The notes under the pieces: model-generated | Seen by the model: the letters and a program-made list of their open reading frames with translations, nothing else | Database searches by the model: none | What the model was told of the DNA's origin: nothing | Assembly: GCF_030271515.1 (NCBI RefSeq) | Contig: NZ_JASCXI010000004.1 | Location: forward strand, 1 to 64,000 | Direction of reading: 5' to 3' | DNA length: 64,000 nucleotides | Origin: Erythrobacter oryzae | GTDB lineage: Bacteria > Pseudomonadota > Alphaproteobacteria > Sphingomonadales > Sphingomonadaceae | Part shown: positions 20,278 to 28,916 of the stretch, in pieces | Layout: every line of letters begins with the position of its first letter | Numbering within the stretch: the stretch's first letter is position 1 | Program-made: the position numbers and the translations under genes

Positions 20278-21111
20278 ATGACCGACAAGCGCCCTCCTGC
20301 CGCCCGCCCCTCCCGCTCCGCTGTCCGGCCCGTTGCGCGGATCAAGCGCAAGATCGCGAAGCAGGCGACCTCCGCGGTCGCCTATGAACTCGTGCCGCCT
20401 GCGCCCGATGATCCGCTGCTCGATTTCGTGCCGGTGCCGCATGTGCAGCCGCGCGCGAACTCGATCACGCCGGACGTGCAGCGCGCCTTCATCGCGCAGC
20501 TGGCCGCGACCGGCATCGTCCAGCAGGCCGCGCGGCATGTCGGCAAGAGCCTCGAGGCGCTCTACAAGCTGCGCCAGCGGCCCGGCGCGGAGGGGTTCCG
20601 GGCGGCGTGGGATGCGGCGCTCGACCGGGGGGTGGCGCGGCTGGAGGACTCGGCGCTCGCCCGCGCGATCCAGGGGGAGGAGCGGCCCATCCTCCACGGC
20701 GGCAAGGTCGTCGGCACCGAGCGGCGGCATAATGATGCACTGGTGATGTTCTTCCTGAGGAACCGCCTCCCCCACCGCTATGACCAGCAAAAGGACGTGG
20801 GGCCGGGGCACCCGCTCTACGAGAAGGTCGCGGCGGCCTATGCGGCCGAGCAGCGGCGGATCGCCGCCGATCCGGTGGCCGAGAAGAAGCGGCTCGACAC
20901 CCTCCACCACATGGTCGCCCGCTGGTACAAGGGCTTCACGGCGCTGTGGGAGGAGCGGCTGGTCTTGATGGGGATCGACATCCACGATCCCGCCTTCGTC
21001 GCCCGGGCCGAGCAGCTCAAGGCCGAGGGGCGCTGGCCGGAGGAGCATCCCGAGGTGTTCGGGATCAGGGTCGGGCTGCTGGACGACCCGGCGGATCAGC
21101 CCGCAAGGTAG
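20278..21111 (+). CDS. Hypothetical protein with terminase-small-subunit-like HTH
   Basis: A 277-residue soluble protein. A basic, disordered N-terminus (first ~35 residues) precedes a predicted helix-turn-helix (TPDVQRAFIAQLAATGIVQQAARHVGKSLEALYKLRQRPGAEGFRAAWDAAL). A charged C-terminal region contains RRHNDALVMFFLRNRLPHRYD. The HTH followed by the EGFRAAWDAAL helix resembles small terminase subunits and related chromosomal proteins, but no phage genes are nearby and the resemblance is weak. The 3' end overlaps the convergent lysR-type gene by 16 nt. Function unknown. Confidence 0.6.
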   Translation: MTDKRPPAARPSRSAVRPVARIKRKIAKQATSAVAYELVPPAPDDPLLDFVPVPHVQPRANSITPDVQRAFIAQLAATGIVQQAARHVGKSLEALYKLRQRPGAEGFRAAWDAALDRGVARLEDSALARAIQGEERPILHGGKVVGTERRHNDALVMFFLRNRLPHRYDQQKDVGPGHPLYEKVAAAYAAEQRRIAADPVAEKKRLDTLHHMVARWYKGFTALWEERLVLMGIDIHDPAFVARAEQLKAEGRWPEEHPEVFGIRVGLLDDPADQPAR

Positions 21112-21884
21112 GCGACCAGCGCGCGCACCTTCTTGCTGCGCCACTGCGGCGCGGGGGCGAGGAGCCAGTAGGCGCGGGTGGCGGGCTCGGGCTCGGCGAG
21201 GGTCTGGAGCTGGCCGCCCGCGATCGCCCGCTCGGCGAGCGCGAGGGGGAGGATGGTGCGGCCCATCCCGGCCATCGCCGAGGCGAGCGCCTGTCCGGGC
21301 GAACCCGCGCGGATGCAGGGGTTCACGCCCTCGGGCAGCGCCATGCCGGGCCAGTCGATCCATGCGTCGCGATACTCGGGCGCGGCGACCGTCACGCGCA
21401 TTGCCGGGGCGAGCTGGACGCCCATGAGGTCGCCCGGCCCGTCGGCCAGCCGGATCGCGAGGTCGAGGTTCGCCTCGGTGAAGTCGGCATGCTCGTCGGG
21501 GGCGAGGATGTATTGCACGCCGGGGGTGCCGGCCTGGAACCGGGCGAGGCGCGGGGCGAGCCACTCGGCGTAGAACTCGCGCGGGACCGCGATGGTATAG
21601 CGGTCGGAGGACTGGCCGGCCTGCATCGCGGCGACGCTTTCCTCGAACCTCAGGAACCCCTCGCGCAAGGGATCGAGCCCCGCCTCGCCCTCGGGCGTGA
21701 GTTCCAGCCCCTTGGAGGTGCGGCGGAACAGGACCACGCCGAGCACGTCCTCCAGCGCGCGGATCTGCTGGCCGACCGCGGCGGGGGTCACCGCCAGCTC
21801 GTCCGCGGCGCGGGTGAAGGAGAGGTGCCGCGCGGCGGCGTCGAACACGCGCAGGGCGTTGAGGGGCAAGTGGGTGCGCTTCAC
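21096..21884 (-). CDS. LysR-family transcriptional regulator (GcvA-like)
   Basis: A 262-residue regulator. The N-terminal HTH (LPLNALRVFDAAARHLSFTRAADELAVTPAAVGQQIRALEDVLGVVLFRRTSKGLELTPEG) is characteristic of the GcvA/AmpR branch of LysR regulators, with the LNALRxFxAAARHxSF signature. The effector domain is somewhat short. No divergent target gene is adjacent; apaG lies upstream on the same strand, 39 nt away, so it may be read with it. The target is unknown. Confidence 0.88.
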   Translation of the reverse strand: MKRTHLPLNALRVFDAAARHLSFTRAADELAVTPAAVGQQIRALEDVLGVVLFRRTSKGLELTPEGEAGLDPLREGFLRFEESVAAMQAGQSSDRYTIAVPREFYAEWLAPRLARFQAGTPGVQYILAPDEHADFTEANLDLAIRLADGPGDLMGVQLAPAMRVTVAAPEYRDAWIDWPGMALPEGVNPCIRAGSPGQALASAMAGMGRTILPLALAERAIAGGQLQTLAEPEPATRAYWLLAPAPQWRSKKVRALVAYLAG

Positions 21885-21923
21885 GCCGAAGCGATTAGGA
21901 CGGCCCGCGGCTCACCGCAAGAG

Positions 21924-22337
21924 TCAGCGGGGCGTGCGGCCTTCCGCCGTCTCGGGCGCGGAGAGGGGGAAGAAGGGGATGCGCACCTCGCAGCGCGAAC
22001 CATCGCCGCGCTCGAAGGTGTAAAAACCCTCCATCGAGCCGAACGGCGTCGTCAGCGGGCAGCCCGAGACATAGTCGTGGCTCTGCCCCGGCTGGAGCAG
22101 CGGCTGTTCGCCCACCACGCCTTCGCCGTCGACATGGTTCACCATCCCGCGCCCGTCGGTGATGCGCCAGTGGCGGGTGCGCAGGGTGAGCGGCTCGTGC
22201 GAGGCGTTCTCGATGCGGATGTGATAGACCCAGAACCACTTGCCCGCCTCCGGATGCGACTGCTCCGGCAGGTAGTTGACGGCGACCCTCACGGTGACCC
22301 CGTCGGTGGTGGCGGCGTGCTGGAAAAATTCTTTCAT
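21924..22337 (-). CDS. apaG: Co2+/Mg2+ efflux protein ApaG
   Basis: ApaG/ApaH-associated proteins are fibronectin-III-like folds linked to divalent metal tolerance. The start is ATG 22337, giving the 137-residue family-length protein MKEFFQHAATTDGVTVRVAVNYLPEQS.... The upstream open frame is unsupported. Conserved features are WVYHIRIENAS, TRHWRITDGRG, VVGEQPLLQPGQSHDYVSGCPL and GSMEGFYTF. It is divergent from the vanX-like gene. Confidence 0.93.
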   Translation of the reverse strand: MKEFFQHAATTDGVTVRVAVNYLPEQSHPEAGKWFWVYHIRIENASHEPLTLRTRHWRITDGRGMVNHVDGEGVVGEQPLLQPGQSHDYVSGCPLTTPFGSMEGFYTFERGDGSRCEVRIPFFPLSAPETAEGRTPR

Positions 22338-22473
22338 GTCGCCCCCAAGGTTAGCGATTCTTCGCCGGGTCACAAGAGCACCAACGCGCTTAATCCCAGC
22401 TGTATCCCGCAACTCGTCGTAATTCGCGCCGCGCGGTTGCAGGCGGGCGGGCGATGGCATAGCCAGAGCGGCG

Positions 22474-23172
22474 ATGCTGCGCGCCCCCGCCCCGCCCCTC
22501 CACCTATCGCGCCGCGCGGTGCTGGCGGGCATGGCGGCGGGCGCGGTGGCGGGATGCGCCGGGCGCAGCGCGCCGCCTGCCCTGCTCCCGCCGGTCGATC
22601 CGGCCGCGGACCTGGCGAGCGACCTTGTCGACCTCGCCCGCTACGATCCGCGCCTCAGGCTCGACATCCGCTATGCAACCTCCGCCAACTTCATGGGCCG
22701 CGTGCTCTACCCCGTCGCCCGCGCCGTCGCCCAGCGTCCGGTGGCCGAGGCGCTCGCGAAAGTGCAGACCCGCGCCGAGGCGGCAGGCTACGGCCTCCTG
22801 ATCTTCGACGCCTACCGCCCCTGGCGCATCACCAAGGCGATGTGGGACCAGACCCCGCCCGACAAGCGCGAATTCGTCGCCAACCCGAGCGCCGGATCGC
22901 GCCACAACCGCGGATGCTCGATCGACCTCTCGCTCCACAAGGGCGGCGTCGAGGTCACCATGCCCAGCCCCTACGACGACTTCACCCCCGCCGCCTACCG
23001 CAGCTTCACCGACGCCCCGCCGGAGGCACTCGCCGCGAGCCGCCTGCTCGAGATCTGGATGGTCGCCGAGGGCTTCGTCCCGCTCCCCAACGAATGGTGG
23101 CACTACGACTGGGCCGAATGGCGGCGCTATCCGATCATGGACACGCCCTTGGAGGCAGTGACGGCGGGGTGA
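22474..23172 (+). CDS. D-alanyl-D-alanine dipeptidase (VanX/DdpX-like, peptidase M15), lipoprotein
   Basis: A zinc peptidase predicted to hydrolyse D-Ala-D-Ala dipeptide, in peptidoglycan turnover rather than glycopeptide resistance. The N-terminus has twin arginines (SRRAVLAGMAAGAVAGC) with a lipobox cysteine at residue 28, so it is probably a Tat-dependent lipoprotein. Motifs are DAYRPW (112-117), SRHNRGCSIDL with H144 and D151 as zinc ligands, and EWWHYDW with catalytic E207 and ligand H210. Length (232) suits the family once the signal is removed. No vanH/vanA partner is present. Confidence 0.88.
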   Translation: MLRAPAPPLHLSRRAVLAGMAAGAVAGCAGRSAPPALLPPVDPAADLASDLVDLARYDPRLRLDIRYATSANFMGRVLYPVARAVAQRPVAEALAKVQTRAEAAGYGLLIFDAYRPWRITKAMWDQTPPDKREFVANPSAGSRHNRGCSIDLSLHKGGVEVTMPSPYDDFTPAAYRSFTDAPPEALAASRLLEIWMVAEGFVPLPNEWWHYDWAEWRRYPIMDTPLEAVTAG

Positions 23173-23263
23173 GCGCGAAACCGGTGACAGCCGATGGCCG
23201 GCCGCTGCCTCACGCCCGGCAAGTCTGTTTCCTCCGGCCACCGACTGCGGCATATATCGCCCC

Positions 23264-24397
23264 ATGATCGCTTTCGGACCGATGAGCATCACGCTGCTGA
23301 TCTGCGCGATGCAGGGGGTCCTGCTCGCCGTCCTGCTGTTCCGCGCCGGGGCAAACCGGGCGGCCAACCGGTGGCTGGCGCTGCTGATCCTGGCGGTGGC
23401 CGCGCTGATGACCCCCTACATCATCGGCTATGCGGGCTTCTACGACAGGTGGCCGTGGCTCAGTTTCGCGCCGTTCCCGCTGACGCTCGCCTTCGGACCG
23501 CTGCTCTATCTCTACACCGTCTCGCTTGTCGAAGCGCCGCCGTCGCGGGTCTGGCCGCATTTCGTGGCCGTCGCGGTGCAATTCCTCGCCTATGCGCTGG
23601 TCTTCCCCTTTCCCCTGCCGGTGAAGGACCGCTGGAACGATGCCGTCCACGAACCTTTCATCGATCCCGCGCTCGATCTTGCCGCGCTGGTCAGCATCGC
23701 GGTCTACGGCGCAATCGCCTACCGGCGCTATCGCGCCTATCGCCAGTGGCTGGACGAGAACCGCACCGACAGCGCCGATTTCGAACCGGTGTGGATCCGC
23801 AACTTCCTCGCGGCGCTGGTGACGATGGGGGCGATCTGGGCCGGTTTCCTGATCGCCAAGCGGATCGATCCGTCGCGCGACTATTTCGACCAGTTCCCGC
23901 TCTATGTCGGCTACAGCCTGCTGGTGCTTTACCTCGGCATTGCCGGCTGGCGCCATGCCGAGACACGGTTTCCGCAGGCCCCGGCTGCGACTGAACCTGC
24001 ACCGGAGCCCGAGCCCGAGTCAGCCGCGCCCGCACCGCTGCGCGACTGGACCGCGCAAGGCAACGCATGGATCGCCCGGATCGAGGCGGAGGAATTGTGG
24101 CGCGATCCCGGGCTGACGCTCGCCAGCCTCGCCCGTATGCTCGGAACCAACACCACCTATCTCTCGCGCGCGCTGGGCGCGGCCTCGGGCGAGAATTTCA
24201 ACGCCGTCATCAACCGCCGCCGGGTTGCGGCGGTGCAGGGGCTGCTGGCGGTGCCGGGCGAAGATCGCGACCTCTTGACGCTGGCGCTCGATGCCGGGTT
24301 CAATTCCAAGGCGAGCTTCAACCGGGCTTTCCGGGATTTTGCCGGAATGAGCCCGAGCGCGTGGCGTTCCAGATCACAAATTTCTCTGGCCATTTGA
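23264..24397 (+). CDS. AraC-family regulator with N-terminal membrane domain
   Basis: A 377-residue protein. The first ~230 residues hold about seven hydrophobic segments (from LLICAMQGVLLAVLLFRAG to FPLYVGYSLLVLYLGIAGW), followed by a Pro/Glu-rich linker. The last ~110 residues form an AraC double HTH (GLTLASLARMLGTNTTYLSRALGAASGENFNAVINRRRVAAVQGLL...LALDAGFNSKASFNRAFRDFAGMSPSAWR). A DNA-binding domain tethered to a 7-TM sensor is a known architecture in sphingomonads. It lies 68 nt upstream of an S41 peptidase on the same strand, a likely operon. The signal is unknown. Confidence 0.88.
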   Translation: MIAFGPMSITLLICAMQGVLLAVLLFRAGANRAANRWLALLILAVAALMTPYIIGYAGFYDRWPWLSFAPFPLTLAFGPLLYLYTVSLVEAPPSRVWPHFVAVAVQFLAYALVFPFPLPVKDRWNDAVHEPFIDPALDLAALVSIAVYGAIAYRRYRAYRQWLDENRTDSADFEPVWIRNFLAALVTMGAIWAGFLIAKRIDPSRDYFDQFPLYVGYSLLVLYLGIAGWRHAETRFPQAPAATEPAPEPEPESAAPAPLRDWTAQGNAWIARIEAEELWRDPGLTLASLARMLGTNTTYLSRALGAASGENFNAVINRRRVAAVQGLLAVPGEDRDLLTLALDAGFNSKASFNRAFRDFAGMSPSAWRSRSQISLAI

Positions 24398-24465
24398 GGT
24401 TTGAGGCGCGCCCGCCGGAGGATCGGGACAAGAGGGCGGCATCCCCGAAAGATGGAGCCGTCCCG

Positions 24466-26460
24466 ATGAAACACCTCGCCCTTGCCGCTGCCGCCCTCGC
24501 CCTGCCGCTGGCCCTTGCTGTCCCGCTTGCCGCCCCCCTTGCCGCGCAGACCGTCGATGCCGCGCGCTACACGCCGCGGGTGCTGAGCGCCGCGCAGGCG
24601 AGCCGCGATGTCGCTCTGCTGCGCCGTGCGCTCGAAACGGTGCATCCGGGGCTCTACCGCTACAGCGACAAGGCAGCGATCGACGCCGCCTTCGCGCGGC
24701 TGGAAGCGGCGGCGGCCGCGCCGATCACCGAGCTTGCGCTCCATGCCGAGATCGCCCGGTTGCTCGCTTCCATCCACTGCGATCACACCAAGGCCGAAAT
24801 GTCCGAGGCGCTGGACGATTTTCGCACCCGCGCCGCCACCCACCTGCCGCTGCGCTTCCAGCTGATCGAGGGGCGGATGATCGTCGTCTCCAACGATGGT
24901 CAGCCCGGTGCACCCCCGGCGGGAAGCGAGATTCTGGCGATCAACGGCACGCCGGTGCCCGCGCTGCTACTCCAGCTTGCGCCGCTGGTGTCCTATGACG
25001 GCACCACCGATCAGGCGATCGCCGCCAAGCTGGCCGATGACAGCGACCTGATGGGCGACGACTTCAACGAGAATTACCCGTCGCTCTTCGGCTTTCCCGA
25101 GAGCTGGCAGATCGAGTGGAAGGTGCCGGGCGCGCTCACGTCCGCCACCGCCACGCTCGAGCCGATCCGCTTCGCACAATGGACCGCCCTGCCCGGCCCG
25201 GGGGCGAAGTATCGCAGCGAATTCTACAATGCGATCACCTGGCGGATGGCCGGCAAGGCCGCCCGGCTCGGCATCGATACCTTCGTCAATTACCGCAATC
25301 CGGTGCAGGCCACCGCCTTTCTGAGCGGATTCTTCGCGTCGATGAAGGAGGCCGGGACCGATCACCTGATCCTCGACCTGCGCAATAATGGCGGGGGTTC
25401 GGAGGATGTCTCGGTGGCGCTCGGACGCTATCTGATTGGCCAGCCCTTCACCTGGTCGAAGCCGATCCGCTACAAGGCGGTGCGCTACGGCGATCTGCCC
25501 GACTATTTCGAGACCTGGGGGGACCGCGAGGCGCGCTTCAATCCGCCGCTCGAGGCCTTCACCCGGAGCGCCGACGGCTGGTATGACCGCATCCCGGTGC
25601 TGGGCGGAGAGACGCTCGGCGATGGCGACAGCACCTTCGAACAGCAGCCGATCGGCGAGCTCGCCTTTCGCGGGCGCCTCACCATTCTGAGCGGGCCGCG
25701 CAACGGATCGGGTGCCACGCGCACCATCGCGCAGCTCAAGGAGAAGGCGGGCGCGGTCGTCATCGGCGAAGACAGCGCAGGGAGTGCCGAGGGGCCGACA
25801 TCGGGCGCCATCTTCCTGATGAAGCTCCCCGAAAGCGGGATCAAGGTGCGCATCCCCGAGGCTTGGAACCGCACCAACATCGCCGGTTTCGTTCCCGGCA
25901 AGGGAGTGCCGGTCGACGAGCTGGTGGTGCCGACGCTGGCGGATTTCGAAGCGGGGCGTGACCGCGCGCTGGCTGTGGCACGCGGGCAGCTTGCGACGAG
26001 CAATGATGTAGCGGGCTTGCTGGCGAAGGCACTGGCGGGCGAGTGGGTCGGTACGCTCGACTACCGCGACTATGGCAACGATGCCCGGCAGGCCCTGCCG
26101 ACGCTCATGCAAAGCGACGGGCAGGCGCTGGCCTTCACCTTCGACGACGGCCCCGGCAAGACCGTCCGGTCGGCCGAGACCTGGACGCTCGATGCCTCGG
26201 GCCGGACCTTCAGCATCGCCAGCGGCGCGAAGCCGGCCGCTACCTGGACCGTGGTCGAAGCCCGCGGCGCGGCGGACGGCAGCGCGCTGACGATCGTGCT
26301 CGACGGGACCACCATCGAGAAAGGTCAGGCGCTGACCGCGCGCAAGATCGTGACACGTGACGGCAGCAGGCTGCGGATCACCACGCAGACGAAGGCTGCG
26401 GGATCGCCGTTCCTGATGCGCAACAGCTACGAACTGCGCATGAAGGCGAAGGAGGGGTGA
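24466..26460 (+). CDS. Secreted S41-family (tail-specific/CtpA-like) serine peptidase
   Basis: A 664-residue exported peptidase. ATG 24466 gives a signal peptide (MKHLALAAAALALPLALAVPL); the frame extends upstream into the araC-type gene but without support. A PDZ-like part precedes the S41 core: HLILDLRNNGGGSED, then ILSGPRNGSGATRTIAQLKEKAGAVVIGED, where S415 in NGSGA is the predicted nucleophile. The C-terminal ~130 residues look like a lipocalin-type beta barrel (EWVGTLDYRDYGN...). It probably works in the periplasm on unknown substrates. Confidence 0.83.
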   Translation: MKHLALAAAALALPLALAVPLAAPLAAQTVDAARYTPRVLSAAQASRDVALLRRALETVHPGLYRYSDKAAIDAAFARLEAAAAAPITELALHAEIARLLASIHCDHTKAEMSEALDDFRTRAATHLPLRFQLIEGRMIVVSNDGQPGAPPAGSEILAINGTPVPALLLQLAPLVSYDGTTDQAIAAKLADDSDLMGDDFNENYPSLFGFPESWQIEWKVPGALTSATATLEPIRFAQWTALPGPGAKYRSEFYNAITWRMAGKAARLGIDTFVNYRNPVQATAFLSGFFASMKEAGTDHLILDLRNNGGGSEDVSVALGRYLIGQPFTWSKPIRYKAVRYGDLPDYFETWGDREARFNPPLEAFTRSADGWYDRIPVLGGETLGDGDSTFEQQPIGELAFRGRLTILSGPRNGSGATRTIAQLKEKAGAVVIGEDSAGSAEGPTSGAIFLMKLPESGIKVRIPEAWNRTNIAGFVPGKGVPVDELVVPTLADFEAGRDRALAVARGQLATSNDVAGLLAKALAGEWVGTLDYRDYGNDARQALPTLMQSDGQALAFTFDDGPGKTVRSAETWTLDASGRTFSIASGAKPAATWTVVEARGAADGSALTIVLDGTTIEKGQALTARKIVTRDGSRLRITTQTKAAGSPFLMRNSYELRMKAKEG

Positions 26461-26469
26461 TGAACCGGG

Positions 26470-26488
26470 GGGGCGGCAGGCCCGCCCC
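26470..26488. terminator. GC hairpin between converging S41 and S9 genes
   Basis: A perfect 7-bp stem GGGGCGG / CCGCCCC with a 5-nt loop lies between the S41 stop and the S9 remnant stop. It has no T-tract on either strand, so it is only a weak terminator candidate. Confidence 0.35.
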
Positions 26489-27661
26489 TCACTCCCCCGC
26501 CGCGGCCACCGTCACTGTCATCGTCGGCGCCGGGTCGGCCGGGTTGTGCTTGGCAAGGAACGCCTCGAGCGCCTCGTACCAGGCCTGCGCGCTTTCGGGC
26601 TTGGAGAAGGAGTGGCCCTCGCCCTCGATCACCAGCGTCTGCGGCGGCACCGGGGCGGCGCGGGCGGCGGGATCGAACCAGTGCACCTCGTCGCGCTCGG
26701 CGGTGTAGAAGGCGGCGAAGGGCTTGCCGTCGCGGAAGGCGGCATCGTCGATGTCCCATTCGGGATGCTCGAACACGGTCTCGAGCACCTCGCGCCTGGC
26801 GAAATCGAAGCGCCGCAGCGCGACGCGGCCGTTCTCTCCCTCAGACAGGACATAGCCCTGGTCCGAATCGCCGTCGATCTGCACCGCCTCCCACGCCGTG
26901 CCGTCTTCGGCGAGCGGGGTCATGACGAGCTCCTTGCTGCCCGCGGGACGGTAATAGAGCCGCTCCTGCCCGCGGACATAGCCGGTGGCGAGGCGCACCA
27001 CGCCGTTGCGGTCGGCGGTCCAGTTGAACACGCCCTCGCGCGGGGCCTGCACGGTGGTGATCTTGCCGTCGGGCGCAAGATCGTGGCGCATCACCGCGGG
27101 ATATTCGTTCACCGAGGGCTGGATCGAGACCAGGACGTAAGAGCCATCGGGGGCGATGTGGATGACGTTGTCGCCCTCCACCACATTGCTGCGCGGGAAC
27201 AGCCGGGTCATCGTGCCCGATCCGACCTCGATCAGCACCAGCCGGGTGTAGCGCACGTCCTCGTCGTAGAACTTGCCCGGGGTGGCGACCGAAAGCAGCA
27301 GCTTGTCCTTGGAGACCCAGCGATACCATTGCAGATCGTCGGTCGGGCTGCTCGCGAAGGCGCGCACCAGCTTGCCCGAGACGGTTTCGGTGATGACCAT
27401 CTGCACCGCGTCCTTGCCCTGGCGCATGAAGGAGAACAGCGCGCCGTCCGGCGAGAGCTTGGCATCCCAGAAGGCGGGCCGCCCGGCGAAGTGGCGCGCT
27501 TCGATGACGGGCGGCGGTGCCTAGGGCTCCGGCGCTGCATGGGGCGCAGAGGGCACTTCCTTGAGCGGCGTGGGCGCCTGCTCCTGCGCGTTGGCCGTGG
27601 CGGCAACGAAAGTCAGGCCGGCCAGCAGCGCCGGCCCGGCAAAATTCCGGAAAAGTCCCAT
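26489..27661 (-). pseudogene. Decayed S9 prolyl-oligopeptidase-like gene (amber codon and internal deletion)
   Basis: Reading from ATG 27661 gives a clean signal peptide (MGLFRNFAGPALLAGLTFVA...) and 46 codons, then an in-frame TAG at 27523-27521. The same frame continues at once with the S9 beta-propeller (VIEARHFAGRPAFWDAKLSPDG...) for about 280 residues. It then passes from YTAERDEVHWFDPAARA directly to TLVIEGEGHSFSKPESAQAWYEALEAFLAKHNPA, which is the extreme C-terminus of the catalytic domain. The ~250-300 residue hydrolase section with GxSxGG serine and aspartate is missing, without loss of frame. The product cannot be an active peptidase. Confidence 0.85.
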
Positions 27662-27756
27662 AGCGCCCCGCTATCGTCCCCTGAAGCGTCGTCGATTCGC
27701 CAAGCCTATGATTATATGCAGGGCTGGCAAGGGGATTGGGGCGGGAGGCGGACGGC

Positions 27757-28374
27757 TCAGCCCTTGGCGAGCAGTTCCTCGATCTGGCCGAGGCGCTCCT
27801 TGCCGAAGAAGATTTCGCCCTCTCCCTTCGGCCCCACGAACATGGTCGGAATGCCGAAGGCCCCGCGCGCGACCGCCGCGTCGGTGTTGGCGACAAGGCC
27901 CTGCTTGACCGCGTCGGTCTGCGCGCGCGCGAAGAGATCGGCGGCGTCGAACCCGGCTCCGGCGAGGGCCGCGCCGATCGCCTCGGGCGAGGAAATGTCC
28001 AGCCCCTCCTCCCAGATCGGGCGCAGCAGCGCCTCGACGAACTGGACGCCGCGCCCGTCCTGATCGGCGGCGAAGAGCATGCGCTGGAGCAGGATCGAAT
28101 TGAACGGAAACTGCGGGTGGAGGCGATACTTGCCGAGGCCGTGCCTGGTGATGAAGCGCTGCATCTCGAGCATCGCGTATTCGTTCTTCCCCTTGACCTC
28201 GGCGTCGCGGATCATCGGCGGGGCGTTGCCGGTGAGCTTGTGCATGCCGCCGAGGAAGACAGGGATCACATCGAGCTCGGCCTCGTAGCGACCCAGCAAT
28301 TCGCGCAGCGGCCACCAGATCAGGTAGGCATTGGGGCTGACGAAATCGAAGACGAGTTCAACGCGCTTGGTCAT
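27757..28374 (-). CDS. 2-hydroxychromene-2-carboxylate isomerase-like protein (DsbA superfamily, kappa-GST type)
   Basis: A 205-residue thioredoxin-fold enzyme that in characterised relatives uses glutathione to isomerise 2-hydroxychromene-2-carboxylate in naphthalene degradation. The start region VELVFDFVSPNAYL has the serine that replaces the DsbA cysteine motif. FGIPTMFVGPKGEGEIFFGKERLGQIEELL is the cis-proline strand and C-terminal helix of the family. ATG 28374 overlaps the upstream stop as ATGA. No aromatic pathway genes are nearby, so the substrate is unknown. Confidence 0.85.
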   Translation of the reverse strand: MTKRVELVFDFVSPNAYLIWWPLRELLGRYEAELDVIPVFLGGMHKLTGNAPPMIRDAEVKGKNEYAMLEMQRFITRHGLGKYRLHPQFPFNSILLQRMLFAADQDGRGVQFVEALLRPIWEEGLDISSPEAIGAALAGAGFDAADLFARAQTDAVKQGLVANTDAAVARGAFGIPTMFVGPKGEGEIFFGKERLGQIEELLAKG

Positions 28375-28916
28375 TGGTTGATCACTCCAAAGTGGCATTG
28401 CAGAGCAAGACGGGTCGCCGGATCGACCTTGGGCCGGCTGCGCGCCAGCGCCTCGCTTGCGCGGGAATCGGCGCTTGCGGCATCCAGACGGCAGTGCAGA
28501 TCGTCGGCGAATTGCTGGAGCGCACCCCGGTCGCCATTTTCACGCAGCACCAGCGTCACCCCGTCATCGACGCAGCAGCCGATGAAAGCGCCGCGCATTT
28601 GCTCGGTGATGACCAGCTCGACCGAATGTCCTAGGAAGGCGAGCGGGCGGCGTGGGCGGACCCAGGCATAGTAGTCCCAGGTTCCGTCGAACCGTCGGCC
28701 AACCAGTCTGGCGTCGCGCAAGGGCACCAGGACATCGTCAGGTGCGAGGTCCGATGCCACATCGCCGGGGCCATAGGAGCGCGCGAGCTGCGTCACGGCA
28801 GCCTCGAATGCGGCTTCAGCCGCAGCGCGGGGTGCCGGATCGGCAGCGGCAGGAGCACCGCACAGCCCCGTGATGACCGCCGCAACGGCAAAGAGGAGGC
28901 CCCGCCCCGCCCTCAC
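28371..28916 (-). CDS. Hypothetical exported protein
   Basis: A 181-residue protein from a GTG start at 28916, which overlaps the metZ stop (GTGA). The stop overlaps the next gene's start (ATGA), so it is firmly embedded in the operon although the frame is open further upstream. Residues 1-27 (VRAGRGLLFAVAAVITGLCGAPAAADP) are a signal peptide. The rest shows DGTWDYYAWVRPRRPLAFLGHSVELVITE and a CC pair in FIGCCVDDG; no family is recognised. Probably periplasmic. Confidence 0.7.
   Translation of the reverse strand: MRAGRGLLFAVAAVITGLCGAPAAADPAPRAAAEAAFEAAVTQLARSYGPGDVASDLAPDDVLVPLRDARLVGRRFDGTWDYYAWVRPRRPLAFLGHSVELVITEQMRGAFIGCCVDDGVTLVLRENGDRGALQQFADDLHCRLDAASADSRASEALARSRPKVDPATRLALQCHFGVINQ

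Noticed and set aside
20278..21111. Prophage remnant, based on the terminase-small-subunit-like HTH
   Set aside because: No large terminase, portal, capsid or integrase gene in the window; the HTH resemblance alone is weak.
22474..23172. Glycopeptide resistance (VanX) cassette
   Set aside because: No vanH, vanA/D-Ala-D-Lac ligase or vanRS-like genes nearby; a Tat lipoprotein in a Gram-negative is more likely a cell-wall turnover enzyme.
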